Positions 35,111 to 46,822 of a DNA stretch of 64,000 nucleotides are shown here, piece after piece. Positions within the stretch are counted from its first letter, which is position 1, and the number at the start of each line of letters is the position of its first letter. Origin of the DNA: an uncultured bacterium (GTDB taxonomy: Bacteria > Pseudomonadota > Gammaproteobacteria > Burkholderiales > Burkholderiaceae_C). The stretch covers positions 1 to 64,000 of the forward strand of contig CAIYQZ010000003.1 in the NCBI GenBank assembly GCA_903928495.1, written 5' to 3'. A model generated the notes under the pieces. It was not told the DNA's origin, searched no databases, and saw nothing but the letters and a program-made list of their open reading frames with translations. Position numbers and translations under genes: made by a program.

Positions 35111-37231
35111 ATGAACCACACCGCCACCCGCCGCCTGTTCGTCACCACCGCCCTGCCCTACGCCAACGGCAACTTCCACATCGGCCACATCATGGAATAC
35201 ATCCAGGCCGATACCTGGGTGCGGTTCCAGCGCATGTTGGGCCACGAGGTGCACTTTGTGTGCGCCGACGACGCGCACGGTGCGCCCATCATGATTGCCG
35301 CTGAAAAAGCGGGGATCACGCCGCAGCAATTCGTGGCCAACATCGCTGCCGGGCGCAAGCCTTATCTGGACGGTTTTCACATTGCCTTCGACAACTGGCA
35401 CAGCACCGACGGCACTGAAAACCACCAGCTGGCGCAAGACATTTACCGGGGCCTGAAGGCCAACGGGCTGATCACCACCAAAACCATCGAGCAGTTCTTC
35501 GACCCCGAAAAACAGATGTTCCTGCCCGACCGCTTCATCAAGGGCACCTGCCCCAAGTGCGGCGCCAAAGACCAGTACGGCGACAGCTGCGAAAACTGCG
35601 GCGCGGTGTACGCCCCCACCGAGTTGAAAGACCCGTACTCGGCCCTGTCTGGCGCCACGCCGGTGATGAAAAGCTCGGAGCACCACTTTTTTGCCCTCAG
35701 CGACCCGCGCTGTGCCGAGTTCCTGCAGGAATGGACGCACACCCCCGGACGCCTGCAACCCGAGGTTCTGAACAAAATCAAAGAGTGGTTTGCCAAAGAC
35801 GCTGACGGCAATGGCGGCCTGGGCGACTGGGACATTTCGCGCGACGCACCCTACTTCGGCATCGAGATTCCCGATGCGCCGGGCAAATACTTCTACGTCT
35901 GGCTGGACGCACCCATTGGCTACCTGGCCTCGCTGAAAAACTACTTTGACAAAGGCGGTGCCAAAGCACGTGGCGAACTGCGCAGCTACGACGAGTTCAT
36001 GGCCGACCCGGCCACCGAGCAGGTGCATTTCATTGGCAAAGACATCACCTACTTCCACACGCTGTTCTGGCCCGCCACGCTGCATTTCAGCGGACGCAAA
36101 ACGCCGAATGCGGTGTTTGTGCACGGCTTTCTGACCGTGAACAACGGCGAAAAAATGAGCAAGAGCCGGGGCACGGGACTCGACCCGCTGAAGTACCTCA
36201 GCCTGGGCATGAACCCCGAATGGCTGCGTTACTACCTTGCCGCCAAGCTCAACGGCAAGAACGAAGACATTGACTTCAACCCCGCGGACTTCATGGCCCG
36301 CGTCAACAGCGACCTGGTGGGCAAGTTCATCAACATCGCCAGCCGCAGCGCGGGTTTCATCAGCAAACGCTTTGGCGGCCAACTGGGTGCCATGTCGGCC
36401 GACGGCCAGGCGCTGTGGTCCAAGCTGTCAGCGGAGGCTACCACCATTGCAGGCCACTACGAGGCACGCGACACCGCCCGCGCCCTGCGCGACATCATGC
36501 TGCTGGCCGATGCAGTCAACGCCTACGTGGACCAGAACAAGCCCTGGGAACTGGCCAAGCAGGAAGGCCAGGACGCACGCCTTCAGGATGTGTGCACCAC
36601 CTGCCTGCAAGCCTTCCGCCTGTTGACGCTCTACCTGAAGCCCGTACTGCCTGCACTGACCGCTCAGGTGGAAGGCTTCCTGCAGATGCCTGCGCTGTCG
36701 TTTGCCGATTCGGCCCAGCCCCTGCCCGCCGGCCACACCATTGCGGCCTACCAGCACCTGATGCAGCGCGTGGACATCAAGCAACTTGACATGCTTTTTG
36801 AGCCTCCAGCGCAAGCTGCACTTGCAGTGGCAGCTACTGAAAAGCGAAGCCCAGGCGGTGAAGACATTGCTCCCACCATCTCGATTGACGACTTTGCCAA
36901 GGTGGACCTGCGCATCGCCAAAATCGTCAACTGCGAGCGGGTGGAGGGCAGCACCAAACTGCTGCGTCTCACGTTGGACGTGGGCGAAACCGACGCAGCA
37001 GGCCAGCCCACCACGCGCAACGTGTTTTCGGGCATTGCCAGCGTGTACGCACCCGAGCAACTGGTGGGCCAGCTCACGGTGATGGTGGCCAACCTGGCCC
37101 CGCGCAAAATGAAGTTCGGCATCAGCGAAGGCATGGTGCTGGCCGCCAGCCACGCCGACGAAAAGGCTCAGCCTGGTATCCACGTGCTGACGCCCTGGCC
37201 CGGTGCCACGCCGGGCATGCGCATTCACTGA
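35111..37231 (+). CDS. metG: Methionine--tRNA ligase, with repeat-derived linker
   Basis: 706 residues from [20 protein letters not shown] (ATG 35111). Class I synthetase: HIGH at FHIGHIMEY (about 22-30), a zinc knuckle [23 protein letters not shown] in [13 protein letters not shown], then the helical anticodon domain and a C-terminal EMAPII-like tRNA-binding domain ([18 protein letters not shown]). Between the last two domains, residues about 562-578 ([17 protein letters not shown]) are encoded by a copy of the dispersed palindromic repeat, in frame. The active-site regions are unaffected, so the enzyme should be functional. Confidence 0.97.
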   Translation: MNHTATRRLFVTTALPYANGNFHIGHIMEYIQADTWVRFQRMLGHEVHFVCADDAHGAPIMIAAEKAGITPQQFVANIAAGRKPYLDGFHIAFDNWHSTDGTENHQLAQDIYRGLKANGLITTKTIEQFFDPEKQMFLPDRFIKGTCPKCGAKDQYGDSCENCGAVYAPTELKDPYSALSGATPVMKSSEHHFFALSDPRCAEFLQEWTHTPGRLQPEVLNKIKEWFAKDADGNGGLGDWDISRDAPYFGIEIPDAPGKYFYVWLDAPIGYLASLKNYFDKGGAKARGELRSYDEFMADPATEQVHFIGKDITYFHTLFWPATLHFSGRKTPNAVFVHGFLTVNNGEKMSKSRGTGLDPLKYLSLGMNPEWLRYYLAAKLNGKNEDIDFNPADFMARVNSDLVGKFINIASRSAGFISKRFGGQLGAMSADGQALWSKLSAEATTIAGHYEARDTARALRDIMLLADAVNAYVDQNKPWELAKQEGQDARLQDVCTTCLQAFRLLTLYLKPVLPALTAQVEGFLQMPALSFADSAQPLPAGHTIAAYQHLMQRVDIKQLDMLFEPPAQAALAVAATEKRSPGGEDIAPTISIDDFAKVDLRIAKIVNCERVEGSTKLLRLTLDVGETDAAGQPTTRNVFSGIASVYAPEQLVGQLTVMVANLAPRKMKFGISEGMVLAASHADEKAQPGIHVLTPWPGATPGMRIH
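36794..36844 (+). repeat. Dispersed repeat, copy E, inside the metG coding sequence
   Basis: CTTTTTGAGCCTCCAGCGCA, then AGCTGCACTTGCAGTGGCAG, then CTACTGAAAAG. It has the same TTTTT-GCCTC-AGCGC start and CAGCTA-AAAA end as the intergenic copies, with a GCAAG/CTTGC inner palindrome. It is read in frame as the linker before the tRNA-binding domain. Confidence 0.72.
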
Positions 37232-37258
37232 CACCACACCACCCACCGGCCCCACACC

Positions 37259-38002
37259 ATGTTTGCCCCCATTCGCGGTTTCACCAGCGTGCACCGCACA
37301 CCCCAGGCCGACCTCAAGCTGGGCACCGTGCTGGCCTTTGTGGCCGGGGCGGCGAATGCGGGCGGGTTTCTGGCGGTGGGGCAATACACCTCACACATGA
37401 CGGGCATGCTCTCGTCGGTGGCCGACAACGTGGTGCTGGGCCAGTTCACGCTGGCTGTGGCCGGGCTGGGTGCCCTTCTGGCTTTCACACTGGGGGCCAT
37501 GACCACCGCCTGGCTGGTCAACTGGGGCATGCGCCAGCAACTGCGCAGCGCCTACGGCCTGCCCCTGCTGCTGGAAGCCCTGGCCCTGCTGGTGTTTGGG
37601 CTGTTTGGAGCGGCCATTGGGCTGGTGACGCATGTGTTTGTGCCACTCACGGTGGTGCTGCTGTGTTTCATCATGGGCCTGCAAAACGCGGTGATCACCA
37701 AAATTTCCAACGCCACCATCCGCACCACCCACGTCACAGGGCTGGTGACCGACCTGGGGATTGAGCTGGGCAAGCTGCTGTACCTCAACCGCCAGCGCAA
37801 CACCCAGCCCGTGCGTGCCAACCGCCAGCGCCTGCGGGTGCACGGTCAACTGGTGGCCAGTTTTCTGGTGGGTGGGCTGGTGGGCGCGCTGGGCTTCAAG
37901 CAACTGGGTTACATCAGCACGGTGCCGCTGGCTGCACTGCTGTTGCTGCTGGTGCTGCGCCCCGCGCTGGACGACTGGCATCGCCTGCACCCCTCGGCCT
38001 GA
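37259..38002 (+). CDS. DUF1275 (YoaK-like) inner-membrane protein
   Basis: 247 residues with about six TM helices. The family signature is AFVAGAANAGGFLAVGQYTS followed by HMTGMLSSVADN, and LQNAVITKISNATIRTTHVT further on. The rest includes FTLGAMTTAWLVNW and a final AALLLLLVLRP helix. Function is unknown; the family is treated as a putative transporter. The start lies 27 bp after metG on the same strand. No regulatory element is seen. Confidence 0.93.
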   Translation: MFAPIRGFTSVHRTPQADLKLGTVLAFVAGAANAGGFLAVGQYTSHMTGMLSSVADNVVLGQFTLAVAGLGALLAFTLGAMTTAWLVNWGMRQQLRSAYGLPLLLEALALLVFGLFGAAIGLVTHVFVPLTVVLLCFIMGLQNAVITKISNATIRTTHVTGLVTDLGIELGKLLYLNRQRNTQPVRANRQRLRVHGQLVASFLVGGLVGALGFKQLGYISTVPLAALLLLLVLRPALDDWHRLHPSA

Positions 38003-38088
38003 GCCACCTGCAAACCAATCTGCGCGCCCACCGGCCGCCCCCGGACCGTAAAATCACGGTTTTGCGTTTCACAGCGAGTGTTCACACC

Positions 38089-38301
38089 ATGGGCTTTTTT
38101 GCACGTCCTCACTACACCTCCGATGTCACAGATTTCATCGACAGCCTGAAGACGGCCAACCCTGCGCTCGAAGCCGCACAGCGCAAGGGCCGCAACCTGC
38201 TGTGGGACAAGCAAGTGAACCGCAACGAACAACAAGACATTCGCGCTGGCCAGGTGGCCCAAAAGCCCTACCCATACCAGACAGAGCCCTCCGAGCATTG
38301 A
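38089..38301 (+). CDS. DUF3460 family protein
   Basis: 70 residues from MGFFARPHYTSDVTDFIDSL (ATG 38089; the in-frame upstream start at 38062 lacks family-like sequence). Small, helical and basic, with NPALEAAQRKGRNLLWDKQV as the conserved block. DUF3460 is a beta-proteobacterial family of unknown role that commonly sits before scpA and pan genes, as it does here. It ends 34 bp before scpA, so co-transcription with scpA is likely. Confidence 0.9.
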   Translation: MGFFARPHYTSDVTDFIDSLKTANPALEAAQRKGRNLLWDKQVNRNEQQDIRAGQVAQKPYPYQTEPSEH

Positions 38302-38335
38302 CACGCACACCCAGGGCCCTACGGGTGCGCCCCGA

Positions 38336-39205
38336 ATGACCGCCAGCGGTGACGAGGCCCGTCTGGGCATCACCGAACTGCCCCCCGCCCCCGAGCTGTC
38401 CCCCGGCACCCCCGAGGTGGTGGATGCCGTAGCGCTGGCACGCCTGTACGGCGAGCCGCTGTTTGCACTGCCCCAGGACCTGTACATCCCGCCCGACGCG
38501 CTGCGGGTGTTTCTGGAGGCCTTCGAGGGCCCGCTGGACCTGCTGCTGTACCTGATACGCAAGCAGAACTTCAACATCCTCGACATTCCCATGGCCGCCG
38601 TCACCCGGCAGTACCTGAGTTATGTGGACGAGATTCGGGTGGCCAACCTGGAACTGGCCGCCGAGTACCTGCTGATGGCAGCCATGCTGATTGAAATCAA
38701 ATCGCGCATGTTGCTGCCACCCAAGCCCCAAGCCCCCGGGCAGGAACCGGAAGATCCCCGCGCCGAGCTGGTGCGCCGCCTGCTGGAATACGAGCAGATC
38801 AAACTGGCCGCCCACCGCCTGGGCGAACTGCCCCAACTGGACCGCGACTTCTGGCGTGCACACGTGCACATTGAACAATCGCTGCAGCCTCGTTTCCCTG
38901 ATGTGAGCCCCGCCGACTTGCAACAGGCCTGGGCCGACATCCTGCGGCGGGCCAAGCTGGTGCAGCACCACCACATCAGCCGCGAAGAACTCTCGGTGCG
39001 CGAACACATGGGCATGGTGCTGCGGCAACTGCGCGGCCAACGGTTTGTGGAGTTTGGCGAACTGTTTGACCCACGCCGGGGCGTGCCCGTTCTGGTGGTG
39101 ACCTTCATCGCCATGCTGGAGCTGGCCAAAGAAACCCTCATCGAACTGACGCAGGCGGAGGCCTTTGCACCCATTTATGTGCGGCTGGCCTATATTCCAA
39201 ACTGA
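38336..39205 (+). CDS. scpA: Segregation and condensation protein A
   Basis: Kleisin subunit that works with SMC and ScpB in chromosome condensation. It is 289 residues. The N-terminal kleisin domain is FEGPLDLLLYLIRKQNFNIL, then LELAAEYLLMAAMLIEIKSR and MLLPP. The middle is a helical linker with EYEQIKLAAHRLGELP. The C-terminal winged helix has VVTFIAMLELAKETLIELTQ and PIYVRL. An N-terminal extension of about 55 residues precedes the usual start region. scpB is not next to it in this window; nadB follows on the same strand. Confidence 0.95.
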   Translation: MTASGDEARLGITELPPAPELSPGTPEVVDAVALARLYGEPLFALPQDLYIPPDALRVFLEAFEGPLDLLLYLIRKQNFNILDIPMAAVTRQYLSYVDEIRVANLELAAEYLLMAAMLIEIKSRMLLPPKPQAPGQEPEDPRAELVRRLLEYEQIKLAAHRLGELPQLDRDFWRAHVHIEQSLQPRFPDVSPADLQQAWADILRRAKLVQHHHISREELSVREHMGMVLRQLRGQRFVEFGELFDPRRGVPVLVVTFIAMLELAKETLIELTQAEAFAPIYVRLAYIPN

Positions 39206-39208
39206 ATC

Positions 39209-39252
39209 GGCACCTACCGCTTTACCCCATTGGGTTGACAGCTACAAAAAAC
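39209..39252 (+). repeat. Dispersed intergenic repeat, copy D (degenerate)
   Basis: GGCACCTACCGCTTTACCCC, then ATTGGGTTGACAGCTACAAA. It keeps the CTACCGCTT and GACAGCTA-AAAAA blocks. It fills the spacer between scpA and nadB and contains the possible TTG start of nadB at 39235. Confidence 0.6.
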
Positions 39253-39255
39253 ACC

Positions 39256-40863
39256 GTGACAAACACCCAACATTTTGACGTCGTGATCGTGGGCAGCGGC
39301 CTGGCCGGGCTGACCGCCGCCCTGCAACTGGCGGCCACGCAGCGCGTGGCGGTGCTGACCAAACGGCAGTTGGCCAACGGTGCCAGCGGCTGGGCGCAGG
39401 GCGGCATTGCCGCCGTGATGGACCCCACCGACACCTTCGACAACCACGTGCAAGACACGCTGGTGGCCGGTGCAGGTCTGTGCGACCTGGAGGCCACCCA
39501 AATGGTGGTGGAGCACGCGCCCGAGGCCATCCACTGGCTGCAAAGCCTGGGCGTGCCGTTTTCAACCGAAGACGGTGAACTGCACCTCACCCGAGAAGGC
39601 GGTCACAGCCACCGCCGAATCGTGCACGCCACCGACGCCACCGGCGCGGCGGTGCAGGCCACCCTGATCGAGCAGGTGAAAGCCACGCGCAACGTGACCG
39701 TGTTCGAACACCACATGCTAGTCGACCTCATCACCGACCGCCGCACCACCAGCACGCTGCCGCGCCCAGGACAGCCCGTGCGCTGCCAGGGTGTGTACGC
39801 ACTGGACGAGGTGCGCGACGAGGTGGTGACCTTCAACGCTCCCCACACCATCCTGGCCACAGGTGGCGCGGGCAAGGTGTACCTGTACACCACCAACCCT
39901 GACACCGCCACCGGCGACGGCATTGCCGCCGCCTGGCGCGCCGGATGCCGAGTGGCCAACATGGAGTTCATCCAGTTCCACCCCACCTGCCTGTACCACC
40001 CCCAAGCCAAAAGCTATCTCATCACCGAAGCCGTGCGCGGTGAAGGCGGCAAGCTGCTGCTGCCGCCTGAGGCCGGTGGAACCCGCTTCATGCCCCAGCA
40101 CGACCCGCGGGAAGAACTGGCCCCGCGCGATGTGGTGGCTCGCGCCATCGACTTTGAAATGAAGAAACACGGCGTGGACTGCGTGTACTTGGACATCAGC
40201 CACAAGAGCCCCGAGTTTCTGGAAGCGCACTTTCCCAACATCAAGGCACGCTGCCTGGAATTGGGCATCGACATCACACGCCAGCCCATCCCCGTGGTGC
40301 CCGCCGCGCACTACACCTGTGGTGGTGTGGTCACAGATCTGGCGGGCCGCACCGACATTGCGGGGCTGTACGCCGTGGGCGAAACCACCTGCACCGGCCT
40401 GCACGGCGCGAACCGGCTGGCCAGCAACTCGCTGCTGGAATGCATGGTCTTTGCGTCGGCCACGGTCAAGGCCATTGCGGCATCACCCACGCCACCTGCC
40501 GTGCAACTGCCCGCCTGGGACGACAGCCGCGTGACCGATGCCGATGAACTGGTGGTGATCCAGCACAACTGGCACGAGCTTCGCCGCTTCATGTGGGACT
40601 ACGTGGGCATTGTGCGCACCACCAAACGGCTGGAGCGCGCGGCGCACCGGATTTCCCTGCTGCAAAAAGAAATCCACGAGTTCTACGCCCGCTTTCACGT
40701 GACGCGCGACCTGCTGGAGCTGCGCAACCTGGTGCAGGTGGCCGACTTGATCGTGATGTCTGCCCTGATGCGCCGCGAAAGCCGGGGCCTGCATTACAGT
40801 CGCGACTTCCCCAACACCGACGCGGTGGCCAAGCCCACGGTACTGGCACCGCCACCACGCTGA
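39256..40863 (+). CDS. nadB: L-aspartate oxidase
   Basis: First step of de novo NAD synthesis: FAD-dependent oxidation of aspartate to iminoaspartate. It is about 535 residues. FAD motif: DVVIVGSGLAGLTAALQLA near the N-terminus. Active-site blocks are GASGWAQGGIAAVM and HTHRR-like GGHSHRRIVHATDATG. Further blocks are EFIQFHPTC, CGGVVTDLAGRTDI and TGLHGANRLASNSLLE. The start is unsure: a GTG at 39256 (chosen) or a TTG at 39235, which lies inside repeat copy D; neither has a clear ribosome-binding site. nadA and nadC are nearby on the opposite strand. Confidence 0.95.
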   Translation: MTNTQHFDVVIVGSGLAGLTAALQLAATQRVAVLTKRQLANGASGWAQGGIAAVMDPTDTFDNHVQDTLVAGAGLCDLEATQMVVEHAPEAIHWLQSLGVPFSTEDGELHLTREGGHSHRRIVHATDATGAAVQATLIEQVKATRNVTVFEHHMLVDLITDRRTTSTLPRPGQPVRCQGVYALDEVRDEVVTFNAPHTILATGGAGKVYLYTTNPDTATGDGIAAAWRAGCRVANMEFIQFHPTCLYHPQAKSYLITEAVRGEGGKLLLPPEAGGTRFMPQHDPREELAPRDVVARAIDFEMKKHGVDCVYLDISHKSPEFLEAHFPNIKARCLELGIDITRQPIPVVPAAHYTCGGVVTDLAGRTDIAGLYAVGETTCTGLHGANRLASNSLLECMVFASATVKAIAASPTPPAVQLPAWDDSRVTDADELVVIQHNWHELRRFMWDYVGIVRTTKRLERAAHRISLLQKEIHEFYARFHVTRDLLELRNLVQVADLIVMSALMRRESRGLHYSRDFPNTDAVAKPTVLAPPPR

Positions 40864-40891
40864 GGCGCTGCCAGTCCCCCCCTGCAGCCTG

Positions 40892-42049
40892 TTAAGCCGC
40901 TCCGATGTGCGGCACCAACCCTGCCGTGGGCTGCCCCGCCTTCAGTGCGGCGGTGAAGGCCAGCATGCGGTCAATGGGCTGGCGGGCGCGGGGAATCAAC
41001 GCCGGGTCCACATGCACGGCGTTGTCGCCGGTTTCCAGCACCCGCACCAGCCCCGCCAGACCGTTCATGGCCATCCAGGGGCAGTGGGCGCAGCTTTTGC
41101 AGGTGGCGCTGTTGCCGGCGGTGGGCGCTTCAATGAAGGTTTTGCCGGGGTTTTGCTGGCGCAGCATGTGCATCATGCCGTTGTCTGTGGCGACGATGAA
41201 GGTGCGCGCATCCATCGTTTTGGCAGCGTTCAAGATGCCGCTGGTGGAGCCCACCGCGTCGGCCAGGGCCACCACATCGGCCGGGCTTTCGGGGTGCACC
41301 AGCACCTTGGCCCGCGGGTGTTCTTTTTTGAGCGCTTCCAGCTCGAAGCCCTTGAACTCGTCGTGCACGATGCAGCTGCCGTTCCACATCAGCATGTCGG
41401 CCCCGGTTTCGCGCTGGATGTAGCCACCCAGGTGGCGGTCGGGTGCCCACAGAATTTTGTGGCCCTGGTCTTTCAGCGCGCGCACGATGTCCAGCGCGCA
41501 GCTGCTGGTCACCAGCCAGTCGGCACGGGCCTTCACGGCGGCGCTGGTGTTGGCGTACACCACCACCGTGCGGTCGGGGTGCTGGTCGCAAAAGGCTGAA
41601 AAGTCGTCCACCGGGCAGCCCAGGTCGAGCGAGCAGTTGGCCTCGAGGTCGGGCATGAGCACGGTTTTGTCGGGGCTCAGAATTTTGGCCGTTTCGCCCA
41701 TGAATTTCACACCCGACACCACCAGCGTTTGCGCGGCGTGATCGCGCCCGAAGCGGGCCATTTCCAGACTGTCTGACACGATGCCGCCGGTTTCCACCGC
41801 CAGGTCTTGCAGGTCGGGGTGTACGTAGTAATGCGACACCAGCACGGCGTTTTTGGCCTTCAGAAGCTCTCGCACACGGGCCTTGAGGGCCTCGCGCTCG
41901 TCCGGTGCGGGCTCGCGCGGCACGCGCGCCCAGGCGTGGCCGGTGCCACACACCGCAGCGGTGGGTTCAGCGGCTTGCGGCTGGTCAAACGCCACGTCGA
42001 TGAAGGCCTCGCCAGGGTGGGCGGCGGCAGAAAAAGCGGCAGAAGTCAT
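40892..42049 (-). CDS. nadA: Quinolinate synthase
   Basis: Condenses iminoaspartate with DHAP to give quinolinate; a 4Fe-4S enzyme. It is 385 residues. Conserved blocks: [53 protein letters not shown] (first cluster Cys), [50 protein letters not shown], and the C-terminal [13 protein letters not shown] with further cluster cysteines. It has an N-terminal extension of about 40 residues before the domain. It converges on nadB with 28 bp between; repeat copy F separates it from nadC downstream. Confidence 0.97.
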   Translation of the reverse strand: MTSAAFSAAAHPGEAFIDVAFDQPQAAEPTAAVCGTGHAWARVPREPAPDEREALKARVRELLKAKNAVLVSHYYVHPDLQDLAVETGGIVSDSLEMARFGRDHAAQTLVVSGVKFMGETAKILSPDKTVLMPDLEANCSLDLGCPVDDFSAFCDQHPDRTVVVYANTSAAVKARADWLVTSSCALDIVRALKDQGHKILWAPDRHLGGYIQRETGADMLMWNGSCIVHDEFKGFELEALKKEHPRAKVLVHPESPADVVALADAVGSTSGILNAAKTMDARTFIVATDNGMMHMLRQQNPGKTFIEAPTAGNSATCKSCAHCPWMAMNGLAGLVRVLETGDNAVHVDPALIPRARQPIDRMLAFTAALKAGQPTAGLVPHIGAA

Positions 42050-42055
42050 GAATAT

Positions 42056-42112
42056 TTCCGTAGCTGTGAGTGCTTATCTATCAAGCGCCAGAGGCACCTT
42101 CGGCTTAAAAAA
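42056..42112 (-). repeat. Dispersed intergenic repeat, copy F
   Basis: On the minus strand it reads GCCTCTGGCGCTTGATAGAT, then AAGCACTCACAGCTACGG, preceded by a T run. It fills the nadA-nadC spacer. Confidence 0.8.
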
Positions 42113-42126
42113 AGAGCCTCTGCAGC

Positions 42127-43002
42127 TCAAATGCCTTCGAAGCGCATGGAGTAGTCGGTGGCCTTCACGTCTTTGGTCAGACCGCCGATGGAGATGCGGT
42201 CCACCCCGGTTTCTGCAAGGGCGCGCACGGTGTCCATGGACACGCCGCCCGAAATTTCCAGGATGGCGCGCCCGGCATTCAACGCCACGGCCTGGCGCAG
42301 GGTGGGCAGGTCCATGTTGTCGAGCAGCACCATGGTGGCACCGCAGTCGAGGGCTTCGGTGAGCTGGTCGAGCCGCTCCACTTCGATCTCCACAAACTTG
42401 GCCTGGGGTGCCGTGCGTTGCACCTGTGCCAACACGGCAGCGACGCCACCGGCAGCGGCAATGTGGTTTTCTTTCACCAGAATGGCGTCGTACAGGCCCA
42501 TGCGGTGGTTGGTGCCGCCACCCATGGCCACAGCGTATTTCTGCGCCACTCGCAGGCCCGGCAGGGTTTTGCGGGTGTCCACAATGTGCGCGCGTGTGCC
42601 TGCCACCGCGTCGACAAACTGCGCAGTGCGCGTGGCCACGCCGCTCAGCAGTTGCAGAAAGTTGAGCATGGTGCGCTCGGCTGTCAGCAACTGCTGCGCA
42701 GGGCCGCTCATTTCAAACACCACTTCGTCGGCTCGGCAGCGCTGGCCTTCTGCCACACGCCACACCAACGCACCGCCGGGCACCACACGCTGAAACGTGG
42801 CCTGTACCCAGGGTGCGCCGCAGAGCACAGCAGCTTCACGCGCCAGCACACGGGCGCGGGCTTGCGCGCCGGGGGGCACCAGGGCAGCGGTCAGATCACC
42901 GGTGCCCACGTCTTCAGTCAGGGCGCGGGCCACGTCGGCGGCCACAGTGGCTTCAAACTCGGAGCCGGTGAACGGCGCAAAACGTTCGACAAATGTCTGC
43001 AT
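42127..43002 (-). CDS. nadC: Nicotinate-nucleotide diphosphorylase (carboxylating)
   Basis: Converts quinolinate and PRPP to NaMN, CO2 and PPi. It is 291 residues from [11 protein letters not shown] (ATG 43002), typical length. Conserved blocks: [92 protein letters not shown] and [19 protein letters not shown] with [11 protein letters not shown]. It is divergent from panB, with a 109-bp shared promoter region containing a small GTGCC/GGCAC hairpin. Confidence 0.97.
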   Translation of the reverse strand: MQTFVERFAPFTGSEFEATVAADVARALTEDVGTGDLTAALVPPGAQARARVLAREAAVLCGAPWVQATFQRVVPGGALVWRVAEGQRCRADEVVFEMSGPAQQLLTAERTMLNFLQLLSGVATRTAQFVDAVAGTRAHIVDTRKTLPGLRVAQKYAVAMGGGTNHRMGLYDAILVKENHIAAAGGVAAVLAQVQRTAPQAKFVEIEVERLDQLTEALDCGATMVLLDNMDLPTLRQAVALNAGRAILEISGGVSMDTVRALAETGVDRISIGGLTKDVKATDYSMRFEGI

Positions 43003-43111
43003 GGGAATCGGTCTCTGGGGCTGCTGGGCTTGGAATAGACTCGCCATTTTCGTGCCAAAAGGCACCTGCCCGGGCCCCTGGGGCCTGAATACCGCGTTAG
43101 CCGCCCCCACC

Positions 43112-44856
<1,745 letters not shown>

Positions 44857-44884
44857 AGCGCTGAAGGCCTTGCTGGCGAGGGGT

Positions 44885-45895
44885 TCAACCCGCCAGTTCG
44901 GCTTTGGCTCCGCGCCCCATCAGGGCCGCCACGGCCTGTGCGGGCTGGGTGCGACCGTCCAACAGGTCGACCACGGCGGCCACGATGGGCATGTCCACTC
45001 CCAGCGTTTGCGCGCGCTGCAGCACGGTGCGGGCGCTGTACACACCCTCGGCCACGTGGCCGAGAGACGCCACGGCCTGCGCCAGCGACTGGCCGCTGGC
45101 CAGCAACAGGCCCACGCGGCGATTGCGACTGAGGTCACCCGTGGCCGTCAGCACGAGGTCGCCCAGGCCGCTCAGACCCATGAAGGTGTCGGCCCGCGCG
45201 CCCAGCGCCAGACCCAAACGGGTCATTTCGGCCAGCCCACGTGTGACCAGGGCTGCACGGGCGTTGAGGCCCAGTTGCAGACCGTCGCACAGCCCGGTGG
45301 CCACCGCCAGCACGTTCTTGACCGCACCACCCACCTCTACGCCCACGAGGTCGTCATTGGCGTACACACGCAGCGTCGGGCTGTGAAAGGCCGCTACCAA
45401 AGCGCTGCGCACATCGTCATGACGGCTGGCAGCCACCAGTGCCGTGGGTTGACCGGCAGCCACTTCCTGCGCGAAGCTGGGCCCGCTCAGGGCACCCGCC
45501 CTCAGGTGGGGGGCGACCTGGGCCTGCACCTCGTGGGGCATGAGGCCGGTACCGGCCTCAAAGCCTTTGCACAGCCACGCCACGGGCACACCAGTGTGGG
45601 CCAGGGCTTCAAGCGTGGGGCGCAGTGCAGCGGTGGGCGTGGCGACCACGCACAGGTCCACAGCACCGGGCCGGGCCAGGTGGGCCCAGGCATCGGCGTT
45701 CAGCGAGCGAATCGCCAATGCCTCTGGCAGTGGCATGCCGGGCAAGTAGCGGGCGTTTTCGCGGGTGCGGGCGAGGGCATCTGCCTGCGCAGCATCGCGC
45801 ACCCACAGCTCCACGCGGTGCCCGGCGGGGTGGCGACAGGCGCTCAGGGCCAATGCAGTGCCCCAAGCACCAGCACCCAGCATGACGATGTTCAT
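44885..45895 (-). CDS. gpsA: NAD(P)-dependent glycerol-3-phosphate dehydrogenase
   Basis: Makes sn-glycerol-3-phosphate for phospholipids. It is 336 residues. Rossmann motif: [19 protein letters not shown]. Other blocks: [52 protein letters not shown] (catalytic Lys), [17 protein letters not shown] and [20 protein letters not shown]. It follows secB on the same strand, as in E. coli yibN-grxC-secB-gpsA; a repeat copy occupies the spacer. Confidence 0.97.
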   Translation of the reverse strand: MNIVMLGAGAWGTALALSACRHPAGHRVELWVRDAAQADALARTRENARYLPGMPLPEALAIRSLNADAWAHLARPGAVDLCVVATPTAALRPTLEALAHTGVPVAWLCKGFEAGTGLMPHEVQAQVAPHLRAGALSGPSFAQEVAAGQPTALVAASRHDDVRSALVAAFHSPTLRVYANDDLVGVEVGGAVKNVLAVATGLCDGLQLGLNARAALVTRGLAEMTRLGLALGARADTFMGLSGLGDLVLTATGDLSRNRRVGLLLASGQSLAQAVASLGHVAEGVYSARTVLQRAQTLGVDMPIVAAVVDLLDGRTQPAQAVAALMGRGAKAELAG

Positions 45896-45941
45896 AGCTT
45901 GAAATCCATGCCAGTCAAGCGCCAGAGGCCCATTTGACCTG
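45894..45941 (-). repeat. Dispersed intergenic repeat, copy G
   Basis: On the minus strand it reads GGGCCTCTGGCGCTTGACTG, then GCATGGATTTCAAGCTATG. It fills the secB-gpsA spacer, with the end overlapping the gpsA start codon. Confidence 0.75.
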
Positions 45942-45944
45942 AAT

Positions 45945-46394
45945 TTACTGAGGCGTACCTTCGACAGCGCGGGTTTGCTGCTGTTGTTCGTACATGGCCT
46001 GGAAGTTGATTTCCGACAGGTGCACGGGAGGGAAACCGGCGCGGTTGATCAGATCGGCCACGTTGGCGCGCAGGTAGGGGTACACGATTTGCGGGCAAGC
46101 GATGCCCATGATGGGGCCCATCTGCTCGTCGGGCAGGTTGCGAATTTCAAAAATGCCGGCTTGCTTGCATTCCACCAGGAACACGGTTTTGTCTTCGATT
46201 TTGGTCTGCACGGTGGCTGACACGCACACCTCGAAAACGCCTTCGGCAGCCGGTTCGGCCGACACGGCCAACTGGATGTCCACGGTGGGCTGCTCTTGCA
46301 CCAGCAGGATGGCAGGGGAATTGGGTTGCTCCAGCGAGGCTTCTTTCAGGTAAACGCGCTGGATCTGGAACACGGGTTCAAGGGCTTCGGACAT
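45945..46394 (-). CDS. secB: Protein-export chaperone SecB
   Basis: Cytosolic tetrameric chaperone that keeps preproteins unfolded and passes them to SecA. It is 149 residues. It starts [20 protein letters not shown] with the conserved [10 protein letters not shown]. Middle blocks are [20 protein letters not shown] and the strand [14 protein letters not shown]. The C-terminal block is [20 protein letters not shown] with [15 protein letters not shown]. The gene order matches E. coli, with grxC upstream and gpsA downstream. A terminator-like hairpin separates it from grxC. Confidence 0.98.
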   Translation of the reverse strand: MSEALEPVFQIQRVYLKEASLEQPNSPAILLVQEQPTVDIQLAVSAEPAAEGVFEVCVSATVQTKIEDKTVFLVECKQAGIFEIRNLPDEQMGPIMGIACPQIVYPYLRANVADLINRAGFPPVHLSEINFQAMYEQQQQTRAVEGTPQ

Positions 46395-46425
46395 GGTGTT
46401 TTCTCGGTGTGTTGGAAAAATTCAG

Positions 46426-46462
46426 CAAAACAAAGCCCGCCGGGCGTGTGCCTGGGGCGGGC
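46426..46462 (-). terminator. Terminator-like hairpin between grxC and secB
   Basis: On the minus strand GCCCGCC (46462-46456) pairs with GGCGGGC (46441-46435), followed by TTTGTTTTGC. It may end or attenuate the yibN-grxC message before secB. Confidence 0.5.
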
Positions 46463-46501
46463 GCGGGGGGAATTATGTCAGCCCAAGGCTGGACGCTGAC
46501 A

Positions 46502-46759
46502 TCAGGCGTTGAGCAGGGGCAGCAACCCCCCACGGGCGTCGAGTGCGTGCAAATCGTCACAACCACCCACGTGCGTGTTGCCAATAAAAATTTGCGGCAC
46601 CGACGTGCGACCGGTCAATTCGGTCATGGTTTTGCGCAGTTCAGGGCGCAGGTCCACACGGATTTCTTCCAACTGGTCGACGCCACGGGCAGACAGCAGC
46701 TGCTTGGCACGGATGCAATAGGGGCACGTGGCGGTGAGGTAGATCTTGACGGCTTGCAT
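46502..46759 (-). CDS. grxC: Glutaredoxin 3
   Basis: 85 residues. Glutathione-dependent dithiol oxidoreductase with active site CPYC in YLTATCPYCIRAKQLL. The TxxP cis-proline block is GRTSVPQIFIGNTHVGG, and the glycine pair with CDDLHALDARG closes the GSH site. It lies between the rhodanese and secB genes, the same order as E. coli. The start ATG follows the rhodanese gene by about 50 bp, with a hairpin between. Confidence 0.97.
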   Translation of the reverse strand: MQAVKIYLTATCPYCIRAKQLLSARGVDQLEEIRVDLRPELRKTMTELTGRTSVPQIFIGNTHVGGCDDLHALDARGGLLPLLNA

Positions 46760-46797
46760 GGCGGAAATGGATGGATAGACGGACGGTGTCGGGAAGG

Positions 46798-46822
46798 GGA
46801 AAAGGCTGGGTCAGCCTTTTTC
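46798..46822. terminator. Hairpin with A/T-rich ends between yibN and grxC
   Basis: AAAAGGCTG, loop GGT, CAGCCTTTT form a perfect 9-bp stem that also covers the rhodanese stop codon. It resembles a bidirectional rho-independent terminator and probably reduces read-through into grxC. Confidence 0.55.
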
